From Eikenella corrodens (GTDB lineage: Bacteria; Pseudomonadota; Gammaproteobacteria; Burkholderiales; Neisseriaceae), in contig NZ_LT906482.1 of assembly GCF_900187105.1 (NCBI RefSeq), positions 1,922,001 to 1,986,000 of the forward strand: 64,000 bases of DNA, in the 5' to 3' direction. The notes beneath the pieces were generated by a model. The model saw only the letters and a program-made list of their open reading frames with translations, made no database searches and had not been told where the DNA came from. Shown piece after piece: positions 44,428 to 52,445 of this stretch (within the stretch, counting starts at the first letter, position 1; each line of letters begins with the position of its first letter). The translations under genes and the position numbers were made by a program.

Positions 44428-44904
44428 TTAATCTTCCGGCAATAGCAGCTGCGGGGTCATGGCGGCTTTCAGCTTGGCGTAGAGCCTGCCGCCTTCACCG
44501 CTTTTCACACCAAACCACCAAATACCGGATTTTTTCACCGTCCAATATTGTCCGGCCAGCCAGCCGCCGTTGAGCAGATAGCTGCAAAATTGCCCCAGCC
44601 AGGGCTGGTGCCCCACCAGTATCAAATAATCCGACCCTTTATGCGCGGCAATCAGCGCGGGCAGCTCTTCCACGTGGTTAATCGGATTAAGCTCGGGTTT
44701 CACGGCATAGGGCAGGCCGAGCGCTTCGGCAGTTTGCTGACTGCGCAATGCTTGCGAAGCCCACACGTCTACTTGGTCGTTCAGATACGGCCGCAGCCAC
44801 CGGGCAGCCGCATCGGCCTGCCGCCGGCCTTTGTCGGTGAGGCCGCGTTCTAAATCGGGTACGCCATCTTCAGCTTCGGCGTGCCGCCATAAAATCAGGT
44901 TCAT
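44428..44904 (-). CDS. sixA: Phosphohistidine phosphatase SixA
   Basis: 158 residues of the histidine-phosphatase superfamily with the RHG-type motif WRHAEAED at the N-terminus and the second catalytic His in LVGHQPWLGQF. SixA removes phosphate from phosphohistidine of Hpr/NPr or histidine-kinase proteins. A link to the nearby nitrogen-PTS genes (ptsN, hprK) is attractive but unproven. The ATG at 44904 (MNLILWRHAE) follows GGAAGG; an upstream in-frame ATG lacks this support. Confidence 0.88.
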   Translation of the reverse strand: MNLILWRHAEAEDGVPDLERGLTDKGRRQADAAARWLRPYLNDQVDVWASQALRSQQTAEALGLPYAVKPELNPINHVEELPALIAAHKGSDYLILVGHQPWLGQFCSYLLNGGWLAGQYWTVKKSGIWWFGVKSGEGGRLYAKLKAAMTPQLLLPED

Positions 44905-44996
44905 CTTGCCTTCCTTATTCTCTGATACAATTCGCATCTTAATGCTTGGCAGCCGCAGAGGCTACCTGAAAAGCATGGTTTCAATAACACAAACAA

Positions 44997-45506
44997 ATGA
45001 CAGCCTTTCCACACACCCTGCCGCCGCTGATTTGGCAGCCCGAACCGCCCACCGTTTCCGCCGCTCTGCGCCGCCTGATACAGGCAACCTCGCTCACCCT
45101 GGCCTTGCAGGCCACCGGCGCAGATTTTCGCGTTCAGGTAGCCTTTCAGGGTGAAAGGGCGCAACGATGGCCGGGCGAAGAGGTGGGGAGCAATGCGTTT
45201 CATGTGCGCCAGGTGTGGCTGCTGCTGAATGATACGCCGGTGGTGTGGGCGCGCAGCGTGTGCCCTTTAGCGGGGGCGTGGCCAAGCATCCTAGCTTGCG
45301 GCACGCAGCCTTTGGGCAAACGCCTGTTTGATGGCCGCCTGGCCGCCGAACGCAGCCCGCTCGCCTTCGCCGCCGTGCCGTCCGCGCAACAAGAACAAGC
45401 CGCCCGAGCCGTTTGCCTGCGCCGTTCGGCATTCGATTTGAACGGCGAAAAGATGGTGCTGACAGAAGGGTTTATGCCCGAGCTGGCAAGGTTTTTAGAA
45501 GAGTAG
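44997..45506 (+). CDS. ubiC: Chorismate lyase UbiC
   Basis: Converts chorismate to 4-hydroxybenzoate and pyruvate, the first step of ubiquinone synthesis. 169 residues with LLLNDTPVVWARSV, GTQPLGKRLF, a conserved Arg-Arg-Ser (CLRRSAFDL) and LTEGFMPEL with the catalytic Glu. It lies 190 bp before ubiA, the next enzyme of the pathway, separated by a DUS cluster. Confidence 0.92.
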   Translation: MTAFPHTLPPLIWQPEPPTVSAALRRLIQATSLTLALQATGADFRVQVAFQGERAQRWPGEEVGSNAFHVRQVWLLLNDTPVVWARSVCPLAGAWPSILACGTQPLGKRLFDGRLAAERSPLAFAAVPSAQQEQAARAVCLRRSAFDLNGEKMVLTEGFMPELARFLEE

Positions 45507-45531
45507 GGCGGTATTTTGCAGCAGACAGTAT

Positions 45532-45677
45532 TTCAGGTAGCCTCTTGCCACCACATGCAGGCTACCTGAAAGCGATAATTTTCAGGTAGCCTAAACCATC
45601 AGCTTCCACCAGGCTGTTTTATTGTGTAACACTCTTTTTCAGGTAGCCTTTGCCGCAGCCTCGAGGCTACCTGAAAC
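45532..45677. repeat. Cluster of five eikDUS copies between ubiC and ubiA
   Basis: Copies in alternating orientation at about 45,531, 45,560, 45,581, 45,640 and 45,664 form two facing pairs plus one single. No other feature is visible in this gap. Confidence 0.75.
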
Positions 45678-45695
45678 CACACCCCGAGAACTCCC

Positions 45696-46583
45696 GTGCC
45701 TTTTCTTTCTTTCCTCTCCCCGAAGCAAGCCGAGCGTCTGGCCGTGTACCTGCAACTGATGCGCGCCGACAAGCCCATCGGCACGCTGCTTTTGCTGTGG
45801 CCCACCCTGTGGGCGCTGTGGATGGCTGCCGGTGGGCTGCCCGATTTCGGCATCTTGTTTGCCTTTGTGCTAGGCACCTTTCTGATGCGCAGTGCCGGCT
45901 GCGTGGTCAATGATTTTGCCGACCGCAATTTCGACGGTGCGGTGGCGCGCACCAAAAGTCGCCCGTTTGCCACCGGCAAAGTGAGCACGCGAGAGGCGAT
46001 GCTTTTGCTGTTGGCGTTGTGTGCCGCTGCCTGCCTATGCCTGCTGCCGTTGAATGCGCTTACCAAGCTGATGAGCTTGCCCGCGCTGTTTCTGGCCTTG
46101 AGCTATCCCTTCACCAAACGCTTTTTCCCGTTGCCGCAGCTGTATTTGGGGCTGGCTTTTTCCTTCGGCATTCCGATGGCCTTTGCTGCCGTGCAAAACC
46201 ATGTGCCGCCGCTGGCTTGGCTGCTGTTTGCCGCCAATGCCTGCTGGACGCTGGCTTACGACACCATCTACGCCATGGCCGATAAGGAAGACGACCTGAA
46301 AATCGGCATTCAAACCTCGGCCATCACTTTCGGTCGCCGCGATGCTGAAGCCGCCATGTTGTGCCACGCACTGTTTGTGTTGCTGATGGCCGCTGCCGGC
46401 TGCACCATTCACGCCCGCTGGCCGTATTGGCTCGCACTGGTGTACGCAGTATGGCACCAATTCGGCCAATACCGTGCCATCCGCAGCCGCAACCGGGAAG
46501 CCTGTTTTAAAGTGTTCTTATCCAACAACCGCATCGGCTGGGCTTTATGGCTCGGCTTGCTGGCGCATTACAGCGGCGGCTGA
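45696..46583 (+). CDS. ubiA: 4-hydroxybenzoate polyprenyltransferase UbiA
   Basis: Inner-membrane enzyme that prenylates 4-hydroxybenzoate in ubiquinone synthesis. 295 residues, eight to nine transmembrane helices. The two Asp-rich motifs that bind Mg-diphosphate are [19 protein letters not shown] and [23 protein letters not shown] near the N-terminus reads [15 protein letters not shown]. Placement after ubiC supports the pathway. Confidence 0.96.
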   Translation: MPFLSFLSPKQAERLAVYLQLMRADKPIGTLLLLWPTLWALWMAAGGLPDFGILFAFVLGTFLMRSAGCVVNDFADRNFDGAVARTKSRPFATGKVSTREAMLLLLALCAAACLCLLPLNALTKLMSLPALFLALSYPFTKRFFPLPQLYLGLAFSFGIPMAFAAVQNHVPPLAWLLFAANACWTLAYDTIYAMADKEDDLKIGIQTSAITFGRRDAEAAMLCHALFVLLMAAAGCTIHARWPYWLALVYAVWHQFGQYRAIRSRNREACFKVFLSNNRIGWALWLGLLAHYSGG

Positions 46584-46618
46584 TTAGGCTACCTGAAAGC
46601 TGGCCGCCGGGCACAAAA

Positions 46619-46647
46619 TTGCCCTTCGGCGGCGGCACAGGTACAAT
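46619..46647 (+). promoter_or_regulatory. Promoter of ptsN-hprK-rapZ
   Basis: -35 TTGCCC (46,619-46,624), 17-bp spacer, -10 TACAAT (46,642-46,647), 38 bp before the ptsN start codon. Confidence 0.6.
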
Positions 46648-46684
46648 CCTATCCTTAATGAATTTTTACGCAAGAGAAGTAACC

Positions 46685-47131
46685 ATGAGCCTGATCGGCA
46701 ATATCCTGCCCGTATCGCATATTGTGCTGGATTTGGAAGTGAGCAGCAAAAAACGCCTGTTTGAAGAAGCCGGCCTGCTGCTGGAAAGCGAATCCGGCCT
46801 GAGCCGCGCCGCTGTGTTTGAATGCCTGTTTGCGCGCGAAAAGCTCGGCACCACCGCGCTGGGGCACGGCGTGGCCATCCCGCATGGCCGGCATGCCGAA
46901 GTGCAAGCGGCCACCGGCGCGTTTATCCGCTTGAAAGAAGCCGTGGATTTTGATGCGCCCGACGGTGAGCCGGTATCGCTGGTGTTTGTGCTGCTGGTGC
47001 CGGAAAATGCTTCCGGCGAGCATTTAGAAGTGCTATCTGCCTTGGCCATCAAGCTTTCAGATAAAGCCGTGCGCGAGCAGCTTTTGGTTGCCGAAAGCGC
47101 TGAAGCCGCCCACCGCATCCTCACCGCATAA
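46685..47131 (+). CDS. ptsN: Nitrogen-regulatory PTS enzyme IIA (EIIA-Ntr)
   Basis: 148 residues of the PTS EIIA type-2 fold. The phosphorylated His lies in [12 protein letters not shown]. It receives phosphate from NPr and regulates potassium, nitrogen and stress functions rather than sugar uptake. The ATG at 46685 ([10 protein letters not shown]) is chosen by family alignment; GAGAAG upstream is a weak ribosome-binding site. It is followed after 14 bp by hprK and then rapZ, the usual betaproteobacterial arrangement. Confidence 0.93.
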   Translation: MSLIGNILPVSHIVLDLEVSSKKRLFEEAGLLLESESGLSRAAVFECLFAREKLGTTALGHGVAIPHGRHAEVQAATGAFIRLKEAVDFDAPDGEPVSLVFVLLVPENASGEHLEVLSALAIKLSDKAVREQLLVAESAEAAHRILTA

Positions 47132-47145
47132 CCAACAGGACGCCC

Positions 47146-48108
47146 ATGCCCAGCATCTCCGTGCGCAAGCTCTATCAAGACAACCAGGCCAAGTTGAGTT
47201 TGGCTTGGTCGGCCGGCACGGCGGGCGCAGACAACCGCATCAGCGTGGATGCCGACAAACCTGTGTTGGCGCTGGTGGGGCATTTGAATTTTATCCATCC
47301 CAACCAAGTGCAGGTGTTGGGCGTGGCCGAAGTGGCTTATTTAGATAAGATGGCCGCCGGGGAAGTGAAGGCGAGTCTGGACGAACTCTTCGATTTGAGC
47401 ATCGCCCTGGTGATTGTGGCCAACGATCTGCCCGTGCCTTTCATGCTGCGCGATTATTGCCACACCCATAACGTGCCGCTGCTCACCTCCAAAACCGAAA
47501 GCCCGTTTTTGATGGACGTGCTGCGGATTTACCTGCAGCGCGTGCTGGCCGCCTCCACTGTGAAGCACGGCGTGTTTTTGGACGTGTTTGAAATCGGCGT
47601 GCTGCTGATGGGCGCGTCCGGCTTGGGCAAGAGTGAGTTGGCCTTGGAGCTGATTTCGCGCGGACACGGCTTGGTGGCCGACGACGCGGTGGAACTCTAC
47701 CGCACCGGTCCGGAAACGCTAGAAGGGCGCTGCCCGGCCGTATTGCGTGATTTTCTCGAAGTGCGCGGCCTGGGCGTGCTCAATATCCGCACCATTTTCG
47801 GCGAAACCGCCGTGCTGCCCTCCAAGCAGCTTAAACTCATCATCAACCTGACGCTGGCCGACGACAACTACATGAAAACGCTCGACCGCCTTTCCATCCA
47901 GAGCGAAACCGAAACCATCCTCAACGTGGCCGTACGCTCGGTGACGCTGCCGGTGGCCGTTGGCCGCAACCTCGCCGTGCTGGTGGAAGCAGCGGTGCGC
48001 AACTATATTCTGCAGGCGCGTGGCAAAGACAGTACCAAAGAATTTTTAGAACGCCATACCGCCATGCTGAGGGAAGACGAACGCAGCCATGAGGATAGTG
48101 CTGATTAG
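47146..48108 (+). CDS. hprK: HPr kinase/phosphorylase
   Basis: Serine kinase/phosphorylase of the HPr protein. 320 residues: an N-terminal domain (about 1-130) and a C-terminal kinase with Walker [15 protein letters not shown] and the overlapping capping motif [13 protein letters not shown]. The signature [16 protein letters not shown] is also present. In proteobacteria it works with EIIA-Ntr and NPr. It overlaps rapZ by 20 bp. Confidence 0.96.
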   Translation: MPSISVRKLYQDNQAKLSLAWSAGTAGADNRISVDADKPVLALVGHLNFIHPNQVQVLGVAEVAYLDKMAAGEVKASLDELFDLSIALVIVANDLPVPFMLRDYCHTHNVPLLTSKTESPFLMDVLRIYLQRVLAASTVKHGVFLDVFEIGVLLMGASGLGKSELALELISRGHGLVADDAVELYRTGPETLEGRCPAVLRDFLEVRGLGVLNIRTIFGETAVLPSKQLKLIINLTLADDNYMKTLDRLSIQSETETILNVAVRSVTLPVAVGRNLAVLVEAAVRNYILQARGKDSTKEFLERHTAMLREDERSHEDSAD

Positions 48109-48946
48109 CGGGCTGACCGGCTCGGGAAAAACAGTTGCCTTAAAACTGCTCGGTGATATGGGCTTCACTTGCGTGGACAATATTCCGCCCGCGCTCCTGC
48201 CACAATTGGTGGCTCAATCTGCTGCCAGTAAAATCAGCAAGCTGGCCATCAGCCTCGATATCCGCCTGCTGTATCCCCAAGACACCATCCAAAACTGCCT
48301 GCGTGCCATCCGCCGCCAAGGCCACCCACTGCGCTTGTTGTTTCTTGATGCCGACACCGCTACCCTTATCCGCCGGCTCGACCGCCACGGCCGCCGCCAT
48401 CCCCTCGCAGCCACCACCCTTACCTTGGCCGAAAGCATAGCCGCCGAGCGGCAAATGCTCCAACCGTGGCAGAGTTTCGCTTTTTGCATCAACAACTCCC
48501 ACGACAGCATCGGCGATTTGAAATTCCGCATCCAGGAGTGGTTAGCTCTCAGCCACGGCGGTTTGCAGGTGGTGATCGAATCATTCGGCTTCAAATACGG
48601 CGCACCGTTGGATTTGGATTTCCTGTTTGACACCCGTGCCTTGCCCAACCCGTATTACGATGAAAACTTGCGCGAACTCACCGGCCGAGACGAAGCCGTG
48701 CGCGCCTATTTCGCCCAATTTAAAATCGTGCAGCAGATGGTAGCCGACATCAGCGGCTACCTAAACCGCTGGCTATCCGAATATGCCCGCCAAACCCGCG
48801 TACACATGCTCGTGGTCGGCATCGGCTGCGCCGGCGGTCAGCACCGCTCCGTATTCGTGGCCGAAGCCGTGGCCGAACGCCTGCGTGACTACCCCGTGTG
48901 GGTGCGCCACCGCCAGCTTCCCGCCACCGCCGCCCACCGCGCGTGA
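48089..48946 (+). CDS. rapZ: RNase adapter protein RapZ
   Basis: 285 residues of the YvcJ/RapZ family. The N-terminal Walker [15 protein letters not shown] is followed by [13 protein letters not shown]. The C-terminal domain has [26 protein letters not shown] and [17 protein letters not shown]. RapZ binds small RNAs and guides RNase E in enterics to control GlmS; nucleotide and amino-sugar sensing is likely here. The start lies within the end of hprK, indicating translational coupling. Confidence 0.95.
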   Translation: MRIVLISGLTGSGKTVALKLLGDMGFTCVDNIPPALLPQLVAQSAASKISKLAISLDIRLLYPQDTIQNCLRAIRRQGHPLRLLFLDADTATLIRRLDRHGRRHPLAATTLTLAESIAAERQMLQPWQSFAFCINNSHDSIGDLKFRIQEWLALSHGGLQVVIESFGFKYGAPLDLDFLFDTRALPNPYYDENLRELTGRDEAVRAYFAQFKIVQQMVADISGYLNRWLSEYARQTRVHMLVVGIGCAGGQHRSVFVAEAVAERLRDYPVWVRHRQLPATAAHRA

Positions 48947-49020
48947 GTGCCAAGCATATTTGCTTTGGTTGAAGTTTGAGTTTCAGGTAACCTCAACACC
49001 ACAGGCTACCTGAAAACGAG

Positions 49021-49217
49021 GTCTCCAAAGGAGGGCGAGTTTCTGCGAAGCTAAAACGGGCTTCCGAAGGAGGGCGAGTTTCTGCGGAGCTAAAACGGAA
49101 TTCTGAAGGAGGACGAGTTTCTGTGGAGCTAAAACGATGCTTCCGAAGGAGGATGAGTTTCTGCGGAGCGAACTGAGACTTCCGAAGGAAGGCAGGCAGG
49201 GTTCTGCAGCGCTAAAA
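49021..49217. repeat. 39-bp tandem repeat array (minisatellite), about five units
   Basis: Units begin near 49,021, 49,060, 49,099, 49,139 and 49,178. The consensus core is CCGAAGGAGGGCGAGTTTCT followed by GCGGAGCTAAAACGG. The fifth unit is diverged. The period is 13 codons and stays open on both strands, but no start or ribosome-binding site makes a gene convincing. Related single motifs lie at 2.7 and 2.86 kb. Confidence 0.85.
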
Positions 49218-49254
49218 AAATCAGTTTCAACACCGCCAACCTGTATCCCCAACA

Positions 49255-49291
49255 TTTTCAGGTAGCCTTCTCCGCCAAAGGCTACCTGAAA
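49255..49291. repeat. Inverted eikDUS pair before ylqF
   Basis: TTTTCAGGTAGCCTT / AAGGCTACCTGAAA, loop eight bases, 20 bp upstream of the ylqF start codon. Confidence 0.6.
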
Positions 49292-49310
49292 CCAATAGAA
49301 AGAAAACATC

Positions 49311-50240
49311 ATGAGCATCCAATGGTTTCCCGGCCATATGCACAAAACCAAAAAAGCCCTCATCGAGCGGCTGAAAAGCACCGATATGGTCATCGAAATG
49401 CTGGATGCCCGCCTGCCCGCCTCCAGCCAAAATCCCCTGCTGGCCCAGCTATCACGCGGCAAGCCCAAGCTCTACTTGCTGAACAAACAAGACCTTGCCG
49501 ATCCCGAGCTCACCCGCGTGTGGCTGACCGAACTGCAAAACCGGCCCAACACCAGCGCCTTGGCCCTTGATGCTTCCGAACGCCAGGCCGCCCAAAAAAT
49601 CACCGCTGCCTGCCGCGCGCTGGTTCCTCATAGGCAAGGCATCGACCGCCCCCTGCGCGTGCTCATCTGCGGCATCCCGAACGTAGGTAAATCCACCCTG
49701 ATCAACGGCATGATCGGCAAAAAATCCGCCAAAACCGGCAACGAACCCGGCATCACCAAAACCGAACAGCGCTTGCTGCTTGCCGATGACTTCTGGCTCT
49801 ACGACACTCCTGGCATGCTTTGGCCGAAAATCATCGTTCCGCAAAGCGGCTACAACCTCGCCGCCAGCGGCGCTGTAGGCCGCAATGCGCTGGATGAAGA
49901 AACCGTCGCCCTCGAGCTGCTCAACTATCTGCGCCAGCACTACCTGCCCCAGCTGCAAGCGCGCTACCAAGCCGACCCGGAAGAAAGCCAAAGCTGGCAA
50001 GACACCGACTGGCTCGAATGGATCGGCCGCCGGCGCGGTGCCCTGCTTGGCGGTGGCCGCATCAACTACCAAAAAGCCGCCGAAAACACCCTCACCGATT
50101 TCCGCGACGGCCAAATCGGCCGCATTACCCTCGAAACCCCTGAGCAATGGCAAATCTGGCTTGCTGCCGCCCGCGAAGAAGAAGCCCGCCTACAAGCCAA
50201 ACGTGCCGAGCGGCAGGCTGAACGGCGTAAGGGTAAATAG
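49311..50240 (+). CDS. ylqF: Ribosome biogenesis GTPase YlqF/RbgA family
   Basis: 309 residues of the circularly permuted GTPases. G4 NKQD comes first (LYLLNKQDLADP), then G1 GIPNVGKST, G2 region and G3 DTPG (LYDTPGMLWPK). The N-terminus MSIQWFPGHMHKTKKAL is the family signature. These proteins help late assembly of the 50S subunit. The C-terminal tail is Arg/Lys-rich, suitable for rRNA contact. Confidence 0.93.
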   Translation: MSIQWFPGHMHKTKKALIERLKSTDMVIEMLDARLPASSQNPLLAQLSRGKPKLYLLNKQDLADPELTRVWLTELQNRPNTSALALDASERQAAQKITAACRALVPHRQGIDRPLRVLICGIPNVGKSTLINGMIGKKSAKTGNEPGITKTEQRLLLADDFWLYDTPGMLWPKIIVPQSGYNLAASGAVGRNALDEETVALELLNYLRQHYLPQLQARYQADPEESQSWQDTDWLEWIGRRRGALLGGGRINYQKAAENTLTDFRDGQIGRITLETPEQWQIWLAAAREEEARLQAKRAERQAERRKGK

Positions 50241-50254
50241 GCGATATATGCCAA

Positions 50255-50301
50255 AGGCTACCTGAAAGCATACAAGCTGCTTTTCAGGTAGCCTTTGTTT
50301 T
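50255..50301 (+). terminator. DUS terminator of ylqF and left copy of a 47-bp flanking repeat
   Basis: An eikDUS pair around GCATACAAGCTGC, followed by a T-rich tract. The same 47 bp recur at 56,145-56,191 with one substitution, on the far side of the Dnd-like module. Confidence 0.8.
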
Positions 50302-50326
50302 CTTTGTTTATCGCTTTACCATGTTG

Positions 50327-50803
50327 CTACAGAATCTCAAACAACCTTGCCAATAATACATCCTGCAGTACCAGGCGCGTTTCGGGTTGTAGCAGCAGCC
50401 GCGCGAGCGGCAAATCAAGCTCTACACCTGAAACGGTTTGACGCAGGCTGGATAAAGTCTTCATGCGATTCTTTTGTTCAAATATGTCCGCCATATCGGG
50501 TTTGATGTGGAAATGCCAAAACGGCTCGGTCTTCATATGGTAAAGCGGCATATCGAATTTTTCCTGATGGTAGTCATTCGCTACCCACAGCTGCCATTGT
50601 TTCCGAAACACCATCTGCCATTCAATTAACAATCCGTCAGAAAATTTAATCTGCTCTGTTCTCAAGCTACCTGATGCATATAGAAGACACAGGCTGTACA
50701 GCAAAATAAATTTGTGCGGTGACTGATTTTGCGCATAAGTAAAACTGGTATGCAACCCTCGGAGTTGTTCTGCATATTTCAACAAGACCGGTAAATCTAT
50801 CAT
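50327..50803 (-). CDS. Stand-alone domain similar to the N-terminus of COG3440-type HNH endonucleases
   Basis: 158 residues from the ATG at 50803, which follows GGAGGG and overlaps the regulator's stop (ATGA). The pattern SPHKFILLYSLCLLYASG, FSDGLLIEWQ, MPLYHMKTEPFWHFHIKP, SSLRQTVSGVELDLPLARLL and PETRLVLQDVLLARLF follows the N-terminal recognition domain of HNH restriction-type proteins. The HNH catalytic domain is absent. It may be a DNA-recognition or regulatory subunit of the adjacent Dnd-like module; this role is inferred only. Alternatively it is a truncated nuclease. Confidence 0.6.
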   Translation of the reverse strand: MIDLPVLLKYAEQLRGLHTSFTYAQNQSPHKFILLYSLCLLYASGSLRTEQIKFSDGLLIEWQMVFRKQWQLWVANDYHQEKFDMPLYHMKTEPFWHFHIKPDMADIFEQKNRMKTLSSLRQTVSGVELDLPLARLLLQPETRLVLQDVLLARLFEIL

Positions 50804-51075
50804 ACCGAGCCCTCCTGCAAACCCCGAACTACCTCTGATGCATCCCAATCCAAAGCCCGACAGTATTCGATAAATTCAAATATATCCATCCGTCTGTCAC
50901 CTGTTTCCACTTTTCCTACGAACGAATGCACCACATCCATCCGTTCCGCCAACGCACGTTGTGACAACCCCAAATCCAGGCGTCGCCGGATAAGGAGCTG
51001 TCGCAATTTCGTATGTTCCTTGGAATGAACCGACAGCCGGATGTTCTTCATTGCACCGATTTTAGGTACAATCAT
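50800..51075 (-). CDS. XRE-family HTH regulator of the Dnd-like module
   Basis: 91 residues (or 83 from the ATG at 51051, MKNIRLSVHS). The XRE helix-turn-helix is clear: LIRRRLDLGLSQRALAERMD, then VHSFVGKVETGDRRMDIFEF. It is divergent from dndC and overlaps the next gene by ATGA. Two TGCACC-N7-GGTRCA palindromes lie at its 5' end and in the gap before dndC, so it probably represses both directions. Starting at 51075 would put one palindrome inside the coding region. The start is therefore uncertain. Confidence 0.85.
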   Translation of the reverse strand: MIVPKIGAMKNIRLSVHSKEHTKLRQLLIRRRLDLGLSQRALAERMDVVHSFVGKVETGDRRMDIFEFIEYCRALDWDASEVVRGLQEGSV

Positions 51076-51097
51076 GGATGCACCTGTTTTCGGTGCA
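51052..51097. promoter_or_regulatory. Tandem operator: two TGCACC-N7-GGTRCA palindromes
   Basis: TGCACC-GATTTTA-GGTACA at 51,052-51,070 and TGCACC-TGTTTTC-GGTGCA at 51,079-51,097 have identical spacing and start 27 bp apart. They lie between the divergent XRE regulator and dndC and are probably its binding sites. Confidence 0.75.
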
Positions 51098-51110
51098 AAT
51101 GAGAAAATGT

Positions 51111-52223
51111 ATGAAGGTTATCCCCATAAATACAGCTGATCCGTTTGAGGCTATACGCCAAAATATCACTGAAGAATATTTGAGCGAAACACAGCACTAC
51201 CCTTGGATTGTTACCTTTTCAGGCGGCAAGGACAGTACCCTTGTCGCCCATTTGGTGTTTGACATGCTGCTTTCGCTGCCGCCGATGCTTCGGATGCGGC
51301 AGGTATTTTTCGTGTCCAACGACACGCTGGTGGAAAGTCCGCTGGTGGTGAAACACATGCGCCAATCTTTGGCAGAAATCCTGCGCGCCGCTGAAATTTT
51401 CAGGCTGCCCGTTAGCGGCGAAATTACCGTGCCGAAATTGCAGGACACCTTTTGGACTCTACTCATAGGCAAAGGCTACCCCACGCCTAACCGCTCAATG
51501 CGCTGGTGTACCGATCGCCTGAAAATTCAGCCTACTAGCGGCTACATCCTGCAAAAAGTAAACGAAAATGGCAAAGCCATCATCGTGCTGGGTGTGCGTA
51601 AAGACGAATCCGTCACCCGAAAGGCCAGTATCGAAAACCACCAAAACTTGGAAAACAGCAACCTGACTCCGCACAGCGATCTGAAAAATGCGTTGGTGTA
51701 CCGACCAATTGCCGATTTGAGTACCGACGACGTGTGGGAATTCCTTGCTGCCAACGACCCGCCCTGGGGCGGCACGCACAACGGTTTAATCAAGCTCTAC
51801 CGCGAAGCCGCCGGCGGCGAATGCCCGATTGTGCTGTCGCAGGAAGAAGCCCCCGGTTGCGGCACCAATTCCAGCCGCTTCGGCTGCTGGACGTGCACGG
51901 TGGTCAATAAGGACAAAAGCCTGCAAGGTTTTGTGGATGCGGGGAAAACTGAATTCACACCGTTAATCGAATACCGCGACTGGCTGGTGGACATCCGCAA
52001 CAAACCCGAATACCGCCAGGCCGAACGGCGCAACGGAAAACTCACGTTCAAAGGCGGAAAACACATCCCCGGCCCGTTCACCATCACGGCGCGGCAGGAA
52101 ATGCTGGCGAAGCTGCTGGACGTGCAGGCTGCTTTCGGCGAAGAACTGATTTCGCAGGAAGAAATCGACCTAATCAAGCAGATTTGGACGGAAGATATTT
52201 TGAAACAAGGAGACAGACGATGA
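51111..52223 (+). CDS. dndC: DNA phosphorothioation protein DndC
   Basis: 370 residues of the PAPS-reductase-like ATP-pyrophosphatase family. It has SGGKDST at 37-43 (P-loop), RWCTDRLKI with Cys133, GVRKDES, and Cys250, Cys259 and Cys262 in PGCGTNSSRFGCWTC. The C-x8-C-x2-C spacing plus an earlier Cys is that of the 4Fe-4S site in DndC, which activates DNA for sulfur incorporation. It is shorter than typical DndC. ATG 51111 is chosen; ATG 51078 would run through the second operator. Coupled by ATGA to the next gene. No dndA is present; a chromosomal IscS could supply sulfur. Confidence 0.87.
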   Translation: MKVIPINTADPFEAIRQNITEEYLSETQHYPWIVTFSGGKDSTLVAHLVFDMLLSLPPMLRMRQVFFVSNDTLVESPLVVKHMRQSLAEILRAAEIFRLPVSGEITVPKLQDTFWTLLIGKGYPTPNRSMRWCTDRLKIQPTSGYILQKVNENGKAIIVLGVRKDESVTRKASIENHQNLENSNLTPHSDLKNALVYRPIADLSTDDVWEFLAANDPPWGGTHNGLIKLYREAAGGECPIVLSQEEAPGCGTNSSRFGCWTCTVVNKDKSLQGFVDAGKTEFTPLIEYRDWLVDIRNKPEYRQAERRNGKLTFKGGKHIPGPFTITARQEMLAKLLDVQAAFGEELISQEEIDLIKQIWTEDILKQGDRR

Positions 52224-52444
52224 ACCCGGAAACCAAAGCACAAATTGCCGACCTGCTGCTGTGGCGCGACCCCGACGCGCGCTATTTGCTGGAAGCGGCC
52301 GCCAAAAAACACAATATCAAAATAGAAGCGGCGGCGGAACTTCTTGCTTGGGCGCGCCAGGTGCGGCGCAAGGGTGACAAATACGGCGGCATGAAGCAGA
52401 AGCTGGACAAAATCTTCGAACAACAGGATTTATGGGGGAAATAA
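52220..52444 (+). CDS. Small protein between dndC and dndD
   Basis: 74 residues, starting at an ATG that overlaps the dndC stop (ATGA) with AAGGAG upstream. It is highly charged and helical: KAQIADLLLWRDPDARYLLE, AAAKKHNIKIEAAAELLAWA. No motif is recognised. Its fixed place and tight spacing (dndD starts 1 bp after its stop) make it a genuine member of the module, perhaps a DndC or DndD partner. Confidence 0.7.
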   Translation: MNPETKAQIADLLLWRDPDARYLLEAAAKKHNIKIEAAAELLAWARQVRRKGDKYGGMKQKLDKIFEQQDLWGK

Positions 52445-52445
52445 G

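Noticed and set aside
49021-49217. Possible CRISPR array.
   Set aside because: Units are contiguous with no unique spacers, are not palindromic repeats of CRISPR type, and no cas gene is present.
51111-52223. Assimilatory PAPS/APS reductase (CysH) instead of DndC.
   Set aside because: The Cys pattern C133 / C250-x8-C259-x2-C262, the GVRKDES motif and the dndD/dndE neighbours fit DndC; CysH's C-terminal ECGLH motif is absent.
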